From Paenalicyclobacillus mengziensis (GTDB lineage: Bacteria; Bacillota; Bacilli; Alicyclobacillales; Alicyclobacillaceae): a DNA stretch of 64,000 bases. The first letter of the stretch is position 1. Each line of letters begins with the position of its first letter. The translations under genes and the position numbers were made by a program. A model generated the notes under the pieces. That model was not told the origin of the DNA. It ran no database searches and saw nothing but the letters and a program-made list of their open reading frames with translations. This document shows positions 16,802 through 24,627 of the stretch, piece by piece. The stretch is from positions 4,068,001-4,132,000 of the forward strand of contig NZ_CP071182.1 in the NCBI RefSeq assembly GCF_017298635.1, written 5' to 3'.

Positions 16802-17453
16802 AGTGAAAAGAAGTATTTTGCTTCCACGTCATCGTATTCAGCCGATTGATGTCTTCAACCCAGTCTGACGTCAGAATGTGAGACTTGAGGTTTGATAGAG
16901 TTTTGCCTCTCCATTCATCGTCTTCAATGCCTAGTAAAGCTAATGCTTGAGTATTTGCTTCTAACCACCGTCCATCTTCATCCGTAAACACAATGGACTC
17001 AGAAAGCGTATCCAGCAAAGTCTTCAGTTGTTCCTGTCTCTCTCTGGCACATCTTTCTGCAGATTTTTGGTCTGTAATATCTGTACCGATGAGAACGTAC
17101 TGGTATGGCGCACCTGTGTCGTCATGGAAAGGAACAACCGTAGATTGAAACGAGCGCCGACCTGGTTCATTTTTCTTCGGTAGCAATTCTCCTCTCCAAA
17201 TCTTACCTCCTCCGAATATTTCGTCTATAGAGACCGCAACTGATCCATCACTTGGGGTCAACACATCAAAAACACACTTGCCAAGTATGAGTTCCTTCGA
17301 GAGGTCCAGCAAATCGCAAAACATGTCGTTCACGTGGGACATGACTCCACACTCATCCATGATGACCACCATGGATGATTCGTTTAAGGCTGTTTGTGTA
17401 TCAGTCAAAACCTGCATTGTGTGCTGCAGTTCTCTTGTGACCTTCTGAAACAT
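16758..17453 (-). CDS. PAS sensor histidine kinase, N-terminal part (frameshifted gene)
   Basis: N-terminal part starting at ATG 17453 (MFQKVTREL) after AAAGGTGG. It contains a first PAS domain with a PAC-like end (IGTDITDQKSAE) and most of a second PAS domain (DTLSESIVFTDEDGRWLEAN). No membrane segment is seen, so the sensor is cytoplasmic. The frame goes wrong after HYEAIRQTKK, at an A7 run, and stops within a few codons. The downstream gene continues the same domain in the next frame. Natural mutation, a slippage-controlled switch, or a sequencing error in the homopolymer are all possible. Confidence 0.75.
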   Translation of the reverse strand: MFQKVTRELQHTMQVLTDTQTALNESSMVVIMDECGVMSHVNDMFCDLLDLSKELILGKCVFDVLTPSDGSVAVSIDEIFGGGKIWRGELLPKKNEPGRRSFQSTVVPFHDDTGAPYQYVLIGTDITDQKSAERCARERQEQLKTLLDTLSESIVFTDEDGRWLEANTQALALLGIEDDEWRGKTLSNLKSHILTSDWVEDINRLNTMTWKQNTSFHYEAIRQTKKWKSLH

Positions 17454-17760
17454 CAAACTTCCACCTTTCTGGACTAGTGGTACATGCCCACTACAAGTGC
17501 ACACCGTAATTTGTACCACTCATTGTGTTCTGTATAAAAATTACAACAAGACCATGTTTCCTAGTTAATTGAGACTATATTCTTAATAGTTGAGCAGATG
17601 CCCATAATAGAAATAACAAATCCCGCCTAAAACCTTCAATGTTCTGTCACATCCCCGTGTCAGAACCGTGTTTAGATGCCACAACCTCACACACACTAAT
17701 GTCTACCTAGGGGGAACTGTACATCCGGATAAATCCAATAGAAAGGATCTGTGACCATCC
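17454..17760. other. Intergenic region between kinase and cyoA
   Basis: About 300 bases between divergent genes, AT-rich from 17520 to 17620. The cyo operon promoter should lie here. No box was clear enough to call. Confidence 0.4.
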
Positions 17761-17926
17761 GTGAAACGTGTATGGATGACAGGAAGTCTTATTGGTAAGC
17801 TCTCCCCGATTCTCATAACATTTCTATTGACCGGATGTGGTGAGCGAATTCTCGTCTTAAATCCGGCAGGGCCCGTTGCTCGAATCGAGCGGGACCTTAT
17901 CGTCACGTCCATTCTTCTGACCCTAG
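17761..17926 (+). pseudogene. cyoA: cyoA 5' fragment, interrupted by an IS
   Basis: The start of quinol oxidase subunit II: a lipoprotein signal peptide with FLLTGCGE lipobox, then NPAGPVARIERDL and the beginning of the first membrane helix. A GTG start at 17761 is used, with AAAGGA about 13 bases upstream; an ATG at 17776 is also possible. The frame reaches codon CTA inside a CTAG target site and is then cut by the IS. Removing the element and one CTAG copy restores an exact frame into the 3' fragment (LTL followed by VVVV). Confidence 0.88.
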
Positions 17927-19770
17927 GGGTCCTGTGATAAACGTTCTTGATTCCTCTGTTCTAGCTTTTGGGGAGTTTTTAATTTCCTAAATGTGGGGTT
18001 TTATGGTGGGGTTGAGCACTCTATTCAGTGTTCGGGGTCATTTTTAGCCCACCTCCGTGTGGTTTTTGCTTCCTTTGGCGTTTTTAGGCGCACTTCTCCC
18101 GTTGTCGTGGTGATGACTCTCGTAAGGCGGCTACTCGAGCCAGTTCATTAATGTTGTGGCCCGTCGCACACATCCGCTCTTGAAACTCTGTCTTGCGTTT
18201 CCCGAAATAGCGGGCTTCTCGTCCGCCGTGGCGTACCATATTTTCGTTGACGTGTTCAACCCGACTCCGTTCTCGGTAGTGCTCTGTCCATTCGGACGTC
18301 CTCTGTTTTGCCCGCTTCTCTTGTACCTGTTTCTCGTCAGCCCGAACCCGAATCGAGCGCGGCCCCTTGCCATTCACACACTGGGCACGCAGAGGGCACT
18401 CTTGGCATTTGGCTTCGTCCATGAACACGACCTGCTTTGGCTTCATATTCGGTCTTGGTTTCTTCGGAACATACGATATCGTGTGTCCCGCCGGGCATGT
18501 TACCGTATGGGCATCCGTGTCAATCACGAAGTCGGATTTGCTGAAATGTCCTGCTTTATTTACGGCTGGTGGAACTGGAGCCACCACAGACGTCTCTTTG
18601 GATACTTCCCGAACCCTTTCCTGCACAGCTTCGCTCCCGTAGGCGGTATCTCCCATCATTTGTTTGGGAGCTGCGCCCGTGAGATAAGTGCGCTCCGCCA
18701 CCAACTCGCCGGCCACATCTCCGTCGGGAACGTTGGCTCCCGTGACCACTACTGAGGTGACCAGCCGAGGTTGATCAGATGTCACATTTGGCGTCATGAG
18801 GTGGGTCTTGTATCCATCCGTTTTCGCGCTTGTCGTCTTGTGGCCATGACGCATCTCTTCGTCGACCACGGAGATGATACGGTCTTTCGCTACCCTTTGT
18901 GCAATACGTACTGTCCCGTCTGGCAAAGTCTCAATGTCCTGTCCTGTGACGGCGCAAAGAAGGTCCAGTTTCTGTTTCAACTCTTCCGACAGACCAGGTT
19001 GATCCTTGAGTGCTGTAGTCAGAGTGCGTGAATCCGTCACCAGGTCCTCAAGCAATTGATTTCGCTGACTCTCATCGGTCCAATCGATATCAGGCTTGCG
19101 TCGGATAGCGTAATCAGCCCTCCGCAATGTTGGAACCGTCACTCGTTCACACGCCGCCTGCCACAGGACGCCACGGATAGCTTGGTGAATCAGAAGGAAT
19201 GTTCCCTGTTTCGCCGCTGCACCGCTGACCATGTATGAGTCCACCAGGTCCTCGTCATCAGCCAGCAATCCTGCCGTTGCCGCTCCAAGCAGAGACTGCT
19301 TCAATATGGCTCTGTCCAAATCGTTCACGAGTGCTCGCGCACGGAACTTGCACAGGGTAGAGCGATCACAGGAGACTTCTGGCGTACGACTCACACCGAG
19401 GGCATACTTCACGCGGTCATCGAACATAGCAGCTTCAATCGCTTGTCCGTCACTCCAGCCCTCACGTGTCTGGATAATCATCAACACTGTCATATATGTA
19501 GGGGGAACCGAAGGCCTGCCAATCTCAGAATACATGTGTGCAAACATGCTATCCCGCAGATTCTCATCTGCCCAAGCTCTGATACGATACCAAAATGACT
19601 TCTTCGGGATCTTTTCATACCAGCCATCGGTATCGGCAAACGACAATTGGCGAACATGTTCACGCAACATCCGAAACACCACACCCGAGCCTTCGACTTA
19701 TGATGATTATACCATTTATAGAATATATTAACTAACGATCGAGGAAGCTTCGCACTTTTTCACAGGACCC
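17927..19770. mobile_element. IS1182-like insertion sequence, 1844 bp, inserted in cyoA
   Basis: The element is bounded by inverted ends GGGTCCTGTGA (17927-17937 and, inverted, 19760-19770) and flanked by a 4-bp direct repeat CTAG (17923-17926 and 19771-19774). It encodes one transposase on the minus strand, opposite to cyoA. The intact ends, intact transposase and exact target duplication suggest recent insertion. The right end places AGGA six bases before a GTG that restarts the cyoA remnant. Confidence 0.9.
18084..19682 (-). CDS. IS1182-family transposase
   Basis: A 532-residue DDE transposase of the IS1182 group: an N-terminal region with FWYRIRAWADENLRDSMFAHMYSE-type sequence, the RTPEVSCDRSTLCKFRARA segment, an acidic LVDSYM site, GDTAYGS in the middle, and a C-terminal block with a Cys-rich stretch (TCPAGH, CQECPLRAQC) and HVNENMVRHGGREARYFGK. 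The start is a GTG at 19682, with GAAGG about seven bases upstream. The gene appears intact and so the element may still be active. Confidence 0.92.
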   Translation of the reverse strand: MVFRMLREHVRQLSFADTDGWYEKIPKKSFWYRIRAWADENLRDSMFAHMYSEIGRPSVPPTYMTVLMIIQTREGWSDGQAIEAAMFDDRVKYALGVSRTPEVSCDRSTLCKFRARALVNDLDRAILKQSLLGAATAGLLADDEDLVDSYMVSGAAAKQGTFLLIHQAIRGVLWQAACERVTVPTLRRADYAIRRKPDIDWTDESQRNQLLEDLVTDSRTLTTALKDQPGLSEELKQKLDLLCAVTGQDIETLPDGTVRIAQRVAKDRIISVVDEEMRHGHKTTSAKTDGYKTHLMTPNVTSDQPRLVTSVVVTGANVPDGDVAGELVAERTYLTGAAPKQMMGDTAYGSEAVQERVREVSKETSVVAPVPPAVNKAGHFSKSDFVIDTDAHTVTCPAGHTISYVPKKPRPNMKPKQVVFMDEAKCQECPLRAQCVNGKGPRSIRVRADEKQVQEKRAKQRTSEWTEHYRERSRVEHVNENMVRHGGREARYFGKRKTEFQERMCATGHNINELARVAALRESSPRQREKCA

Positions 19771-19773
19771 CTA

Positions 19774-20496
19774 GTGGTAGTCGTCCCAGTGATTGCGTTG
19801 ATGTTCTATATCGTCATCCGTTTTCGAGAGAAGCCGGAACGGACAGCCCCCTTTGACCCTGAGTGGTCAGAGAGCCGACGCCTCGAGATAGTATGGTGGG
19901 GCATTCCCATTGTGATTATTGGCGTCCTTGGCAGCTTAACCGTTCGTGACACATTTGGCCTCCTGCGACCAACTGCCAGTGTAACAGGACCTCCGCTGAC
20001 CATCCAGGTGACATCATTGAACTGGAAGTGGCTGTTTCAATATCCCGATGAAGGGATTGCAACAGTCAATTACTGCACCATCCCGACGGACAGACCGGTA
20101 AGTTTCGTATTGACGAGCAATGCACCAATGAACTCATTTTGGGTTCCCCAACTCGGAGGTCAGGAGTATACCATGCCCGGGATGGCTATGCGGGTATGGC
20201 TGCAGGCCGATAAACCAGGCGTCTATTTTGGGAGCGGAGCCAACTTTTCGGGCCGTGAATACGCACACATGAAGTTTCGAGTCGTTGCTAGGAACGAAAC
20301 ATCATTTCGAACATGGATCAAACAGGTTAAGACCTCCGCTCCAGCCCTCACAAACGCGGAGTATGAGAAACTTGTTTATCCAAGTACGCTCGGGGAACAA
20401 TCGTACTCCTCCTTCCCTCAAGGCTCGTTTGACCAGACTGTCCGCAGAGAGGGCGGCATGTATATGAAACACAAAATGACAGAGGGCACCGACTAG
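19774..20496 (+). pseudogene. cyoA: cyoA 3' fragment (quinol oxidase subunit II core)
   Basis: The remaining 240 codons of subunit II: the rest of the first helix (VVVVPVIALMFYIVIRF), the second helix (WWGIPIVIIGVLGS), and the periplasmic cupredoxin-like domain. It lacks the Cys ligands of a CuA centre, which marks it as a quinol rather than cytochrome c oxidase. The lipid-anchor signal is lost. A GTG at 19774 with IS-derived AGGA upstream could restart translation, so a membrane-inserted but unlipidated protein is conceivable. The following cyoB, cyoC and cyoD are intact. Confidence 0.85.
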
Positions 20497-20514
20497 CCTG
20501 AAAGGAGTAATGAG

Positions 20515-22482
20515 ATGTTCAAGGGAATCGAGATTTTTGCAAGTCACTTCTTCGTTTTAGGCGAACCGATGATTTACGGTGCAGATGTGTCCATCGTTCT
20601 GGTGAGCATAGGGATTGTGTTTATGCTTACATATTTCAAGAAATGGAAATGGCTTTGGACGGAGTGGCTGACAACCGTAGACCACAAAAAAATTGGCATC
20701 ATGTACCTTATCTCTGCACTTCTGATGTTGTTCCGCGGCGGGGTTGATGCGCTCTTGATGCGGACGCAGTTGATGTTACCCAACATGCACTTTCTAAGGC
20801 CGCAACACTACAACGAAATATTTACGACGCATGGAACACTCATGATTCTGTTTATGGCTATGCCTTTCATTTTTGCCCTGTTCAACATCGTCGTTCCTTT
20901 ACAAATCGGCGCGCGGGATGTCGCATTTCCATATTTAAACGCCATCAGTTTCTGGATGTTCTTCTTCGGCGCTTTGCTGCTCAATGTTTCATTTGTCATT
21001 GGCGGTTCTCCAGATGCTGGCTGGTCAAGCTACCCGCCGTTAGCCGGCCCCGAATTTGCCAAGGGCCCCGGTGAAAACTTCTATCTGCTCGCGTTGCAGA
21101 TCTCTGGTATTGGCAGCATGGCGACAGGTATCAACTTTTTCGTGACCATCCTGAAGATGAGAGCACCTGGCATGAGTCTGATGCGTATGCCCCTTTTTAC
21201 CTGGAGTGTACTTGGCGCGTCCATTCTTATCATCGTGTCATTTCCTGCGCTGACGGGTGCACTCGCACTGCTGTTGCTCGATCGCGTTGCAGGCGCGCAC
21301 TTCTTTACCATGCTCGCAGGCGGAATGCCGATGATGTACGTGAATCTATTCTGGATTTGGGGGCACCCCGAAGTTTATATCGTTGTTTTGCCGGCTTTTG
21401 GGGTGTACTCCGAAGTTGTATCGACCTTCTCTCGAAAACGCATCTTTGGGTATTCATCCATGGTCGCTTCCATTATGGTCATCACGGTCATCAGTTATTT
21501 TGTCTGGGCTCACCACTTTTTTACGATGGGCGCCGGGCCCGGAGTAAACAGTTTCTTTTCTATCGCCACCATGATTATTGCCGTTCCAACTGGTGTCAAA
21601 GTATTCAACTGGCTGTTTACCATGTATAGAGGCTCGGTTCGAATTACGGCGCCAATGCTTTGGACGCTTGGATTCATTCCGAACTTCGTGATTGGCGGAG
21701 CCACGGGTGTGCTGTTATCCATCGCACCTGCAGACTACCAGTATCACAACAGCTTTTTTCTGGTTGCTCACTTTCATCAGGTGCTCATTGGCGGCACGGT
21801 CTTCGGGATGCTCGCCGGCATGTATTACTGGTGGCCCAAAATATTTGGTTATCGACTCACCGAGGGATTGGCCCGGCACGCATTTTGGTGGTTCAACATT
21901 GGCTTTTACGTTACGTTCATGCCGCTTTATGTTGTCGGACTGATGGGGATGACTAGGCGCGTATACACCTACCCCGCTGGTTTAGGCTGGGCACCATGGA
22001 ACTTTGTATCCACGATGGGAGCCTATATGATGGGTGTTGGCTTTTGCTTAATCGTAGCAAACATCGTGTACAGCACAGCTCACGGAACTCGAGATACAAC
22101 CGGAGATATCTGGGACGCCCGTACATTAGAATGGAGCCTGCCTTCTCCTGCCCCGCACTACAACTTCGCCGTTATCCCAAGAGTGGAACACAGGGATGCC
22201 TGGTGGGCCATCAAAGAGCAGCGCAAAAGCGGAGACAAACCAGTCATTCAGAGTCCAAATGAGCCCATTCACATGCCAAAGAATTCTGGAATGCCGTTCT
22301 TGATGGGGGTATGTTTCTTCTTCGTGGGCTTTGGATTTGCTTTCAGTTGGTACTTCTTTATCATTGCCGGTTTCCTTGGGGTGTTCGTAATTCTCATCAC
22401 ACGGTCCTTTGATTACAACACTGACTACCACATTCCTGTGGAGGACGTTCGCCGCACGGAAGAGGCTTATGGGAGGTCTTAA
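20515..22482 (+). CDS. cyoB: Quinol oxidase subunit I (bo3/aa3-type)
   Basis: Haem-copper quinol oxidase subunit I, 655 residues, about 14-15 membrane helices. It reduces O2 to water with electrons from quinol and pumps protons. Visible ligands: His in TTHGTLMIL (low-spin haem), His and cross-linked Tyr in WGHPEVYIVVLPAFG (CuB), the HH pair in WAHHFFTMGAG (CuB), and HFHQVL (haem ligands). The ATG at 20515 follows AAAGGAGTAATGAG. It is the second gene of the cyo operon, 18 bases after cyoA. With cyoA disrupted upstream, expression may suffer or depend on the IS. Confidence 0.95.
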   Translation: MFKGIEIFASHFFVLGEPMIYGADVSIVLVSIGIVFMLTYFKKWKWLWTEWLTTVDHKKIGIMYLISALLMLFRGGVDALLMRTQLMLPNMHFLRPQHYNEIFTTHGTLMILFMAMPFIFALFNIVVPLQIGARDVAFPYLNAISFWMFFFGALLLNVSFVIGGSPDAGWSSYPPLAGPEFAKGPGENFYLLALQISGIGSMATGINFFVTILKMRAPGMSLMRMPLFTWSVLGASILIIVSFPALTGALALLLLDRVAGAHFFTMLAGGMPMMYVNLFWIWGHPEVYIVVLPAFGVYSEVVSTFSRKRIFGYSSMVASIMVITVISYFVWAHHFFTMGAGPGVNSFFSIATMIIAVPTGVKVFNWLFTMYRGSVRITAPMLWTLGFIPNFVIGGATGVLLSIAPADYQYHNSFFLVAHFHQVLIGGTVFGMLAGMYYWWPKIFGYRLTEGLARHAFWWFNIGFYVTFMPLYVVGLMGMTRRVYTYPAGLGWAPWNFVSTMGAYMMGVGFCLIVANIVYSTAHGTRDTTGDIWDARTLEWSLPSPAPHYNFAVIPRVEHRDAWWAIKEQRKSGDKPVIQSPNEPIHMPKNSGMPFLMGVCFFFVGFGFAFSWYFFIIAGFLGVFVILITRSFDYNTDYHIPVEDVRRTEEAYGRS

Positions 22483-22485
22483 GCT

Positions 22486-23121
22486 ATGGCTGCACACGAA
22501 GACGCACTGTCTTCACAATCAGCAGTGCACATGCGCCAACTACCTATGGAGTATTCAACACCTGATGGTGCTTTACGCATCTTCGGTTTTTGGACGTTTC
22601 TCGTCACAGACATGCTGTTATTCTCGTGTCTGTTTGCAACGTACGCGATACTCTATCGGCACATCGCGACCGGGCCAGCTCCCTCATCACTCTTTGATGC
22701 GAGGGGGTACACACTTGAGACCATCATTCTGTTGACCAGCAGTTTCACTTCGGCGATTGCGACGTATGAAATGCGTCGTTTGAACAAAAGTGCCTTAGTG
22801 GTGTGGATGGTTATCACAATGCTGCTTGGGGCCTTGTTTGTAGGTCTGGAAATCACTGAATTCACGAAGGATGCGCTAGGGGGAGCAACGATGGGCGAAA
22901 GCGCCTTTTTATCCTCATTCTTTACCCTCGTTGGTACCCATGGCTTGCACGTGTCTTTCGGAATCGTTTGGATGACCTGTGTGGTCATCCAACTGCTACA
23001 ACGAGGCATCACACCTGTTACGTCCAGAAAAGTATTTATCACAGGCCTATACTGGCACTTTCTTGACGTTGTTTGGGTGTTTCTGTTCACCGTTGTGTAT
23101 TTGATTGGAGGGATGGATTAA
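22486..23121 (+). CDS. cyoC: Quinol oxidase subunit III
   Basis: Subunit III of the haem-copper quinol oxidase, 211 residues with five membrane helices, compared with seven in cytochrome c oxidases. It includes FGFWTFLVTDMLLFSCLFATYA at the first helix and the GTHGLHVSFGIVWM and GLYWHFLDVVWVFLF motifs of the family. The ATG at 22486 follows GGGAGGTCTTAAG and lies only three bases after the cyoB stop, so the two are coupled. Confidence 0.93.
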   Translation: MAAHEDALSSQSAVHMRQLPMEYSTPDGALRIFGFWTFLVTDMLLFSCLFATYAILYRHIATGPAPSSLFDARGYTLETIILLTSSFTSAIATYEMRRLNKSALVVWMVITMLLGALFVGLEITEFTKDALGGATMGESAFLSSFFTLVGTHGLHVSFGIVWMTCVVIQLLQRGITPVTSRKVFITGLYWHFLDVVWVFLFTVVYLIGGMD

Positions 23122-23454
23122 ATGAACCCCACAAATCACTATGATTTGCAACAGCAGACTCATGAAAGGCACGGACTCGGTTTTCCCACTCTTGGTTTTC
23201 TCGTCTCAATTGCTTTAACAGTCCTTGCTTTATGGTTCGCTAATGTAAGGAACCTCGGACGTGAATTCATCATTACAACCCTCTTGAGCCTTGCCGTGAT
23301 GCAAATCGGCATACAACTGTTTTTCTTTATGCACGTTACAGAGAGTGAGGAACGTCCATGGCATGTCGGCCTCCTGGCTCTCGCCCTGTTGCTTGTTGCT
23401 ACAATCGTGGCTGGTTCCATCTGGATCATGACTTTTGGAACAGAAGCCTATTGA
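23122..23454 (+). CDS. cyoD: Quinol oxidase subunit IV
   Basis: Small subunit IV, 110 residues with three membrane helices and the typical MQIGIQLFFFMHV segment of the second helix. It directly abuts cyoC (stop then ATG) and ends the operon. No haem O synthase gene (cyoE) is present here. A terminator hairpin lies about 190 bases downstream. Confidence 0.92.
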   Translation: MNPTNHYDLQQQTHERHGLGFPTLGFLVSIALTVLALWFANVRNLGREFIITTLLSLAVMQIGIQLFFFMHVTESEERPWHVGLLALALLLVATIVAGSIWIMTFGTEAY

Positions 23455-23814
23455 GTGTCACCGATTTATGAGACGGTGCGTGATAAGATTCAAGCCGTTT
23501 ATACACAATTCACGGATAGTTAAAAACGCATAGAACCCGGTCATTCAAATGGATTATTTACTGGCGCATCCTGTGCGTAAGCTAACATTAGGGGGACACA
23601 AAAGGGATACAGTCACGTGGTCCCCTACTTCATTGTCGAAATAAAGCCCCCGGTAAGAATACCGAGGGCTTTTCATGGGCACAACACTCGCGTCAAACAT
23701 CGTGTAAAGCGTACATCGAATGCTTGGTATAAAAGACAACTCTACGAAATTTTGCAGGAATAGCTTGCTCGGAAATCTTTTGATAGCGCGGCGATAACGT
23801 CGGATGAATCATCG
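23455..23814. other. Region after cyoD with two hairpins
   Basis: About 360 bases with no gene seen. It holds an inverted repeat around 23590-23628 (TAGGGGGAC pairing with GTCCCCTA) and the terminator at 23643-23673. An 88-codon-scale shadow frame was ignored. Confidence 0.4.
23643..23673 (+). terminator. Probable cyo operon terminator
   Basis: A 13-bp stem with one mismatch (23643-23655 with 23660-23672), a 4-base loop, and a TTTT end. It is placed downstream of cyoD. Confidence 0.7.
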
Positions 23815-24027
23815 TCATACAATTTGCTCGTCATCATGGACTTTCATTTTCCACTGCAAGACAGCCATTCCGACTTCTGTACACCTATATATTGGATCGT
23901 TCGTCTCCTCGGTAAACCCATCGACGTACAGCCATCCCTGTTTGACCATATCCTCCAAATCTAATTCGAGATGATTCGCACCTTGCTTGTCGGACTGCTG
24001 TGTAGGGCGGTGTAAAATGTCCTCCAT
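23815..24027 (-). CDS. Small acidic hypothetical protein
   Basis: A 70-residue protein starting at ATG 24027, about 11 bases after AAAGGAG. The C-terminal half (LEDMVKQGWLYVDGF, then YRCTEVGMAVLQWKM) reads like the recognition helix and wing of a small winged-helix domain, but this is only an impression. No known family recognised. It stands alone between the cyo operon and a structured intergenic region. Confidence 0.5.
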   Translation of the reverse strand: MEDILHRPTQQSDKQGANHLELDLEDMVKQGWLYVDGFTEETNDPIYRCTEVGMAVLQWKMKVHDDEQIV

Positions 24028-24404
24028 CCGCTAATTCGCTCCTTTGACCCTGGTATGGAAGGTCTCTGACCAGGTCTTAAGAATGTCCTATCGCTGAACG
24101 GGTCCCCCAGGTGATGTTCGGTGAGGTGTGTACGGGTCTTATTGGGGGACCGCTCACCACTAATGTAAGCGGGCTCTGTCGTATAAATGCTGGCCCTAAA
24201 GGACTATTCACACTGTAGGTACTTCGTACTAATTTGCCAGTCGGCCCCAACTCATTGATGTACTTTAACCTGCATTCGAAAAGTGCTTAACTGGTGATTT
24301 GTTACATCTACAGTTGCTCAAAATAAACATATTAACTATTTCCATTAAATGAAAATAATTCTTAATTTTCTGACTTTATGGATGTACATGAGGAGGCTTG
24401 GAAG
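24028..24404. other. Structured intergenic region
   Basis: About 375 bases. It holds a 9-bp inverted repeat (24101-24109 GGTCCCCCA with 24143-24151 TGGGGGACC, one G-T-type end pair) and, nested and mutually exclusive with it, GGTGAG (24119-24124) with CTCACC (24153-24158). Further short pairings occur to 24240. No protein gene seen. It could encode a structured RNA or be an IS remnant. Confidence 0.35.
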
Positions 24405-24626
24405 ATGGGGTATGTTGCCGCTGTATCAGCAGAATTCCAAGAGACCTGGGGAAACGCGTTTGTGGTGGTGGTAATCGCCCTATTTCTAAATCTGCAGTAT
24501 AACCGATGGTATCTGACTGGCCATCATTGGGGGCGCATCGTCCGCGCCCCCAATGTCACCTGGTGTACATCAAAGGAGTGTGTTCAGTGGTACCCGTCGA
24601 ACCAGTGTGTTCTCGAACCAGTTTAA
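24405..24626 (+). CDS. YjcZ-like tiny membrane peptide, extended (copy 1)
   Basis: A frame of 73 codons from ATG 24405, which follows AGGAGG at eight bases. The first part, MGYVAAVSAEFQETWGNAFVVVVIALFLN, has the NAFVVVVI-type hydrophobic stretch of tiny YjcZ-like sporulation peptides. The rest (from about residue 30) runs through the hairpin and looks like read-through. In the second copy of the duplication (about 26934-27016) a small insertion breaks this frame early and another change adds a TAA right after the Val run. So the original peptide was probably about 27 residues and this copy lost its stop, or both are decaying. Confidence 0.35.
   Translation: MGYVAAVSAEFQETWGNAFVVVVIALFLNLQYNRWYLTGHHWGRIVRAPNVTWCTSKECVQWYPSNQCVLEPV
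24526..24554. terminator. GC-rich hairpin downstream of peptide-binding gene 1
   Basis: Perfect 11-bp stem (ATTGGGGGCGC/GCGCCCCCAAT) with a 7-base loop. There is no T-tract. It lies between convergent genes and is exactly kept in the second duplicate at 27067-27095. Confidence 0.55.
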
Positions 24627-24627
24627 T

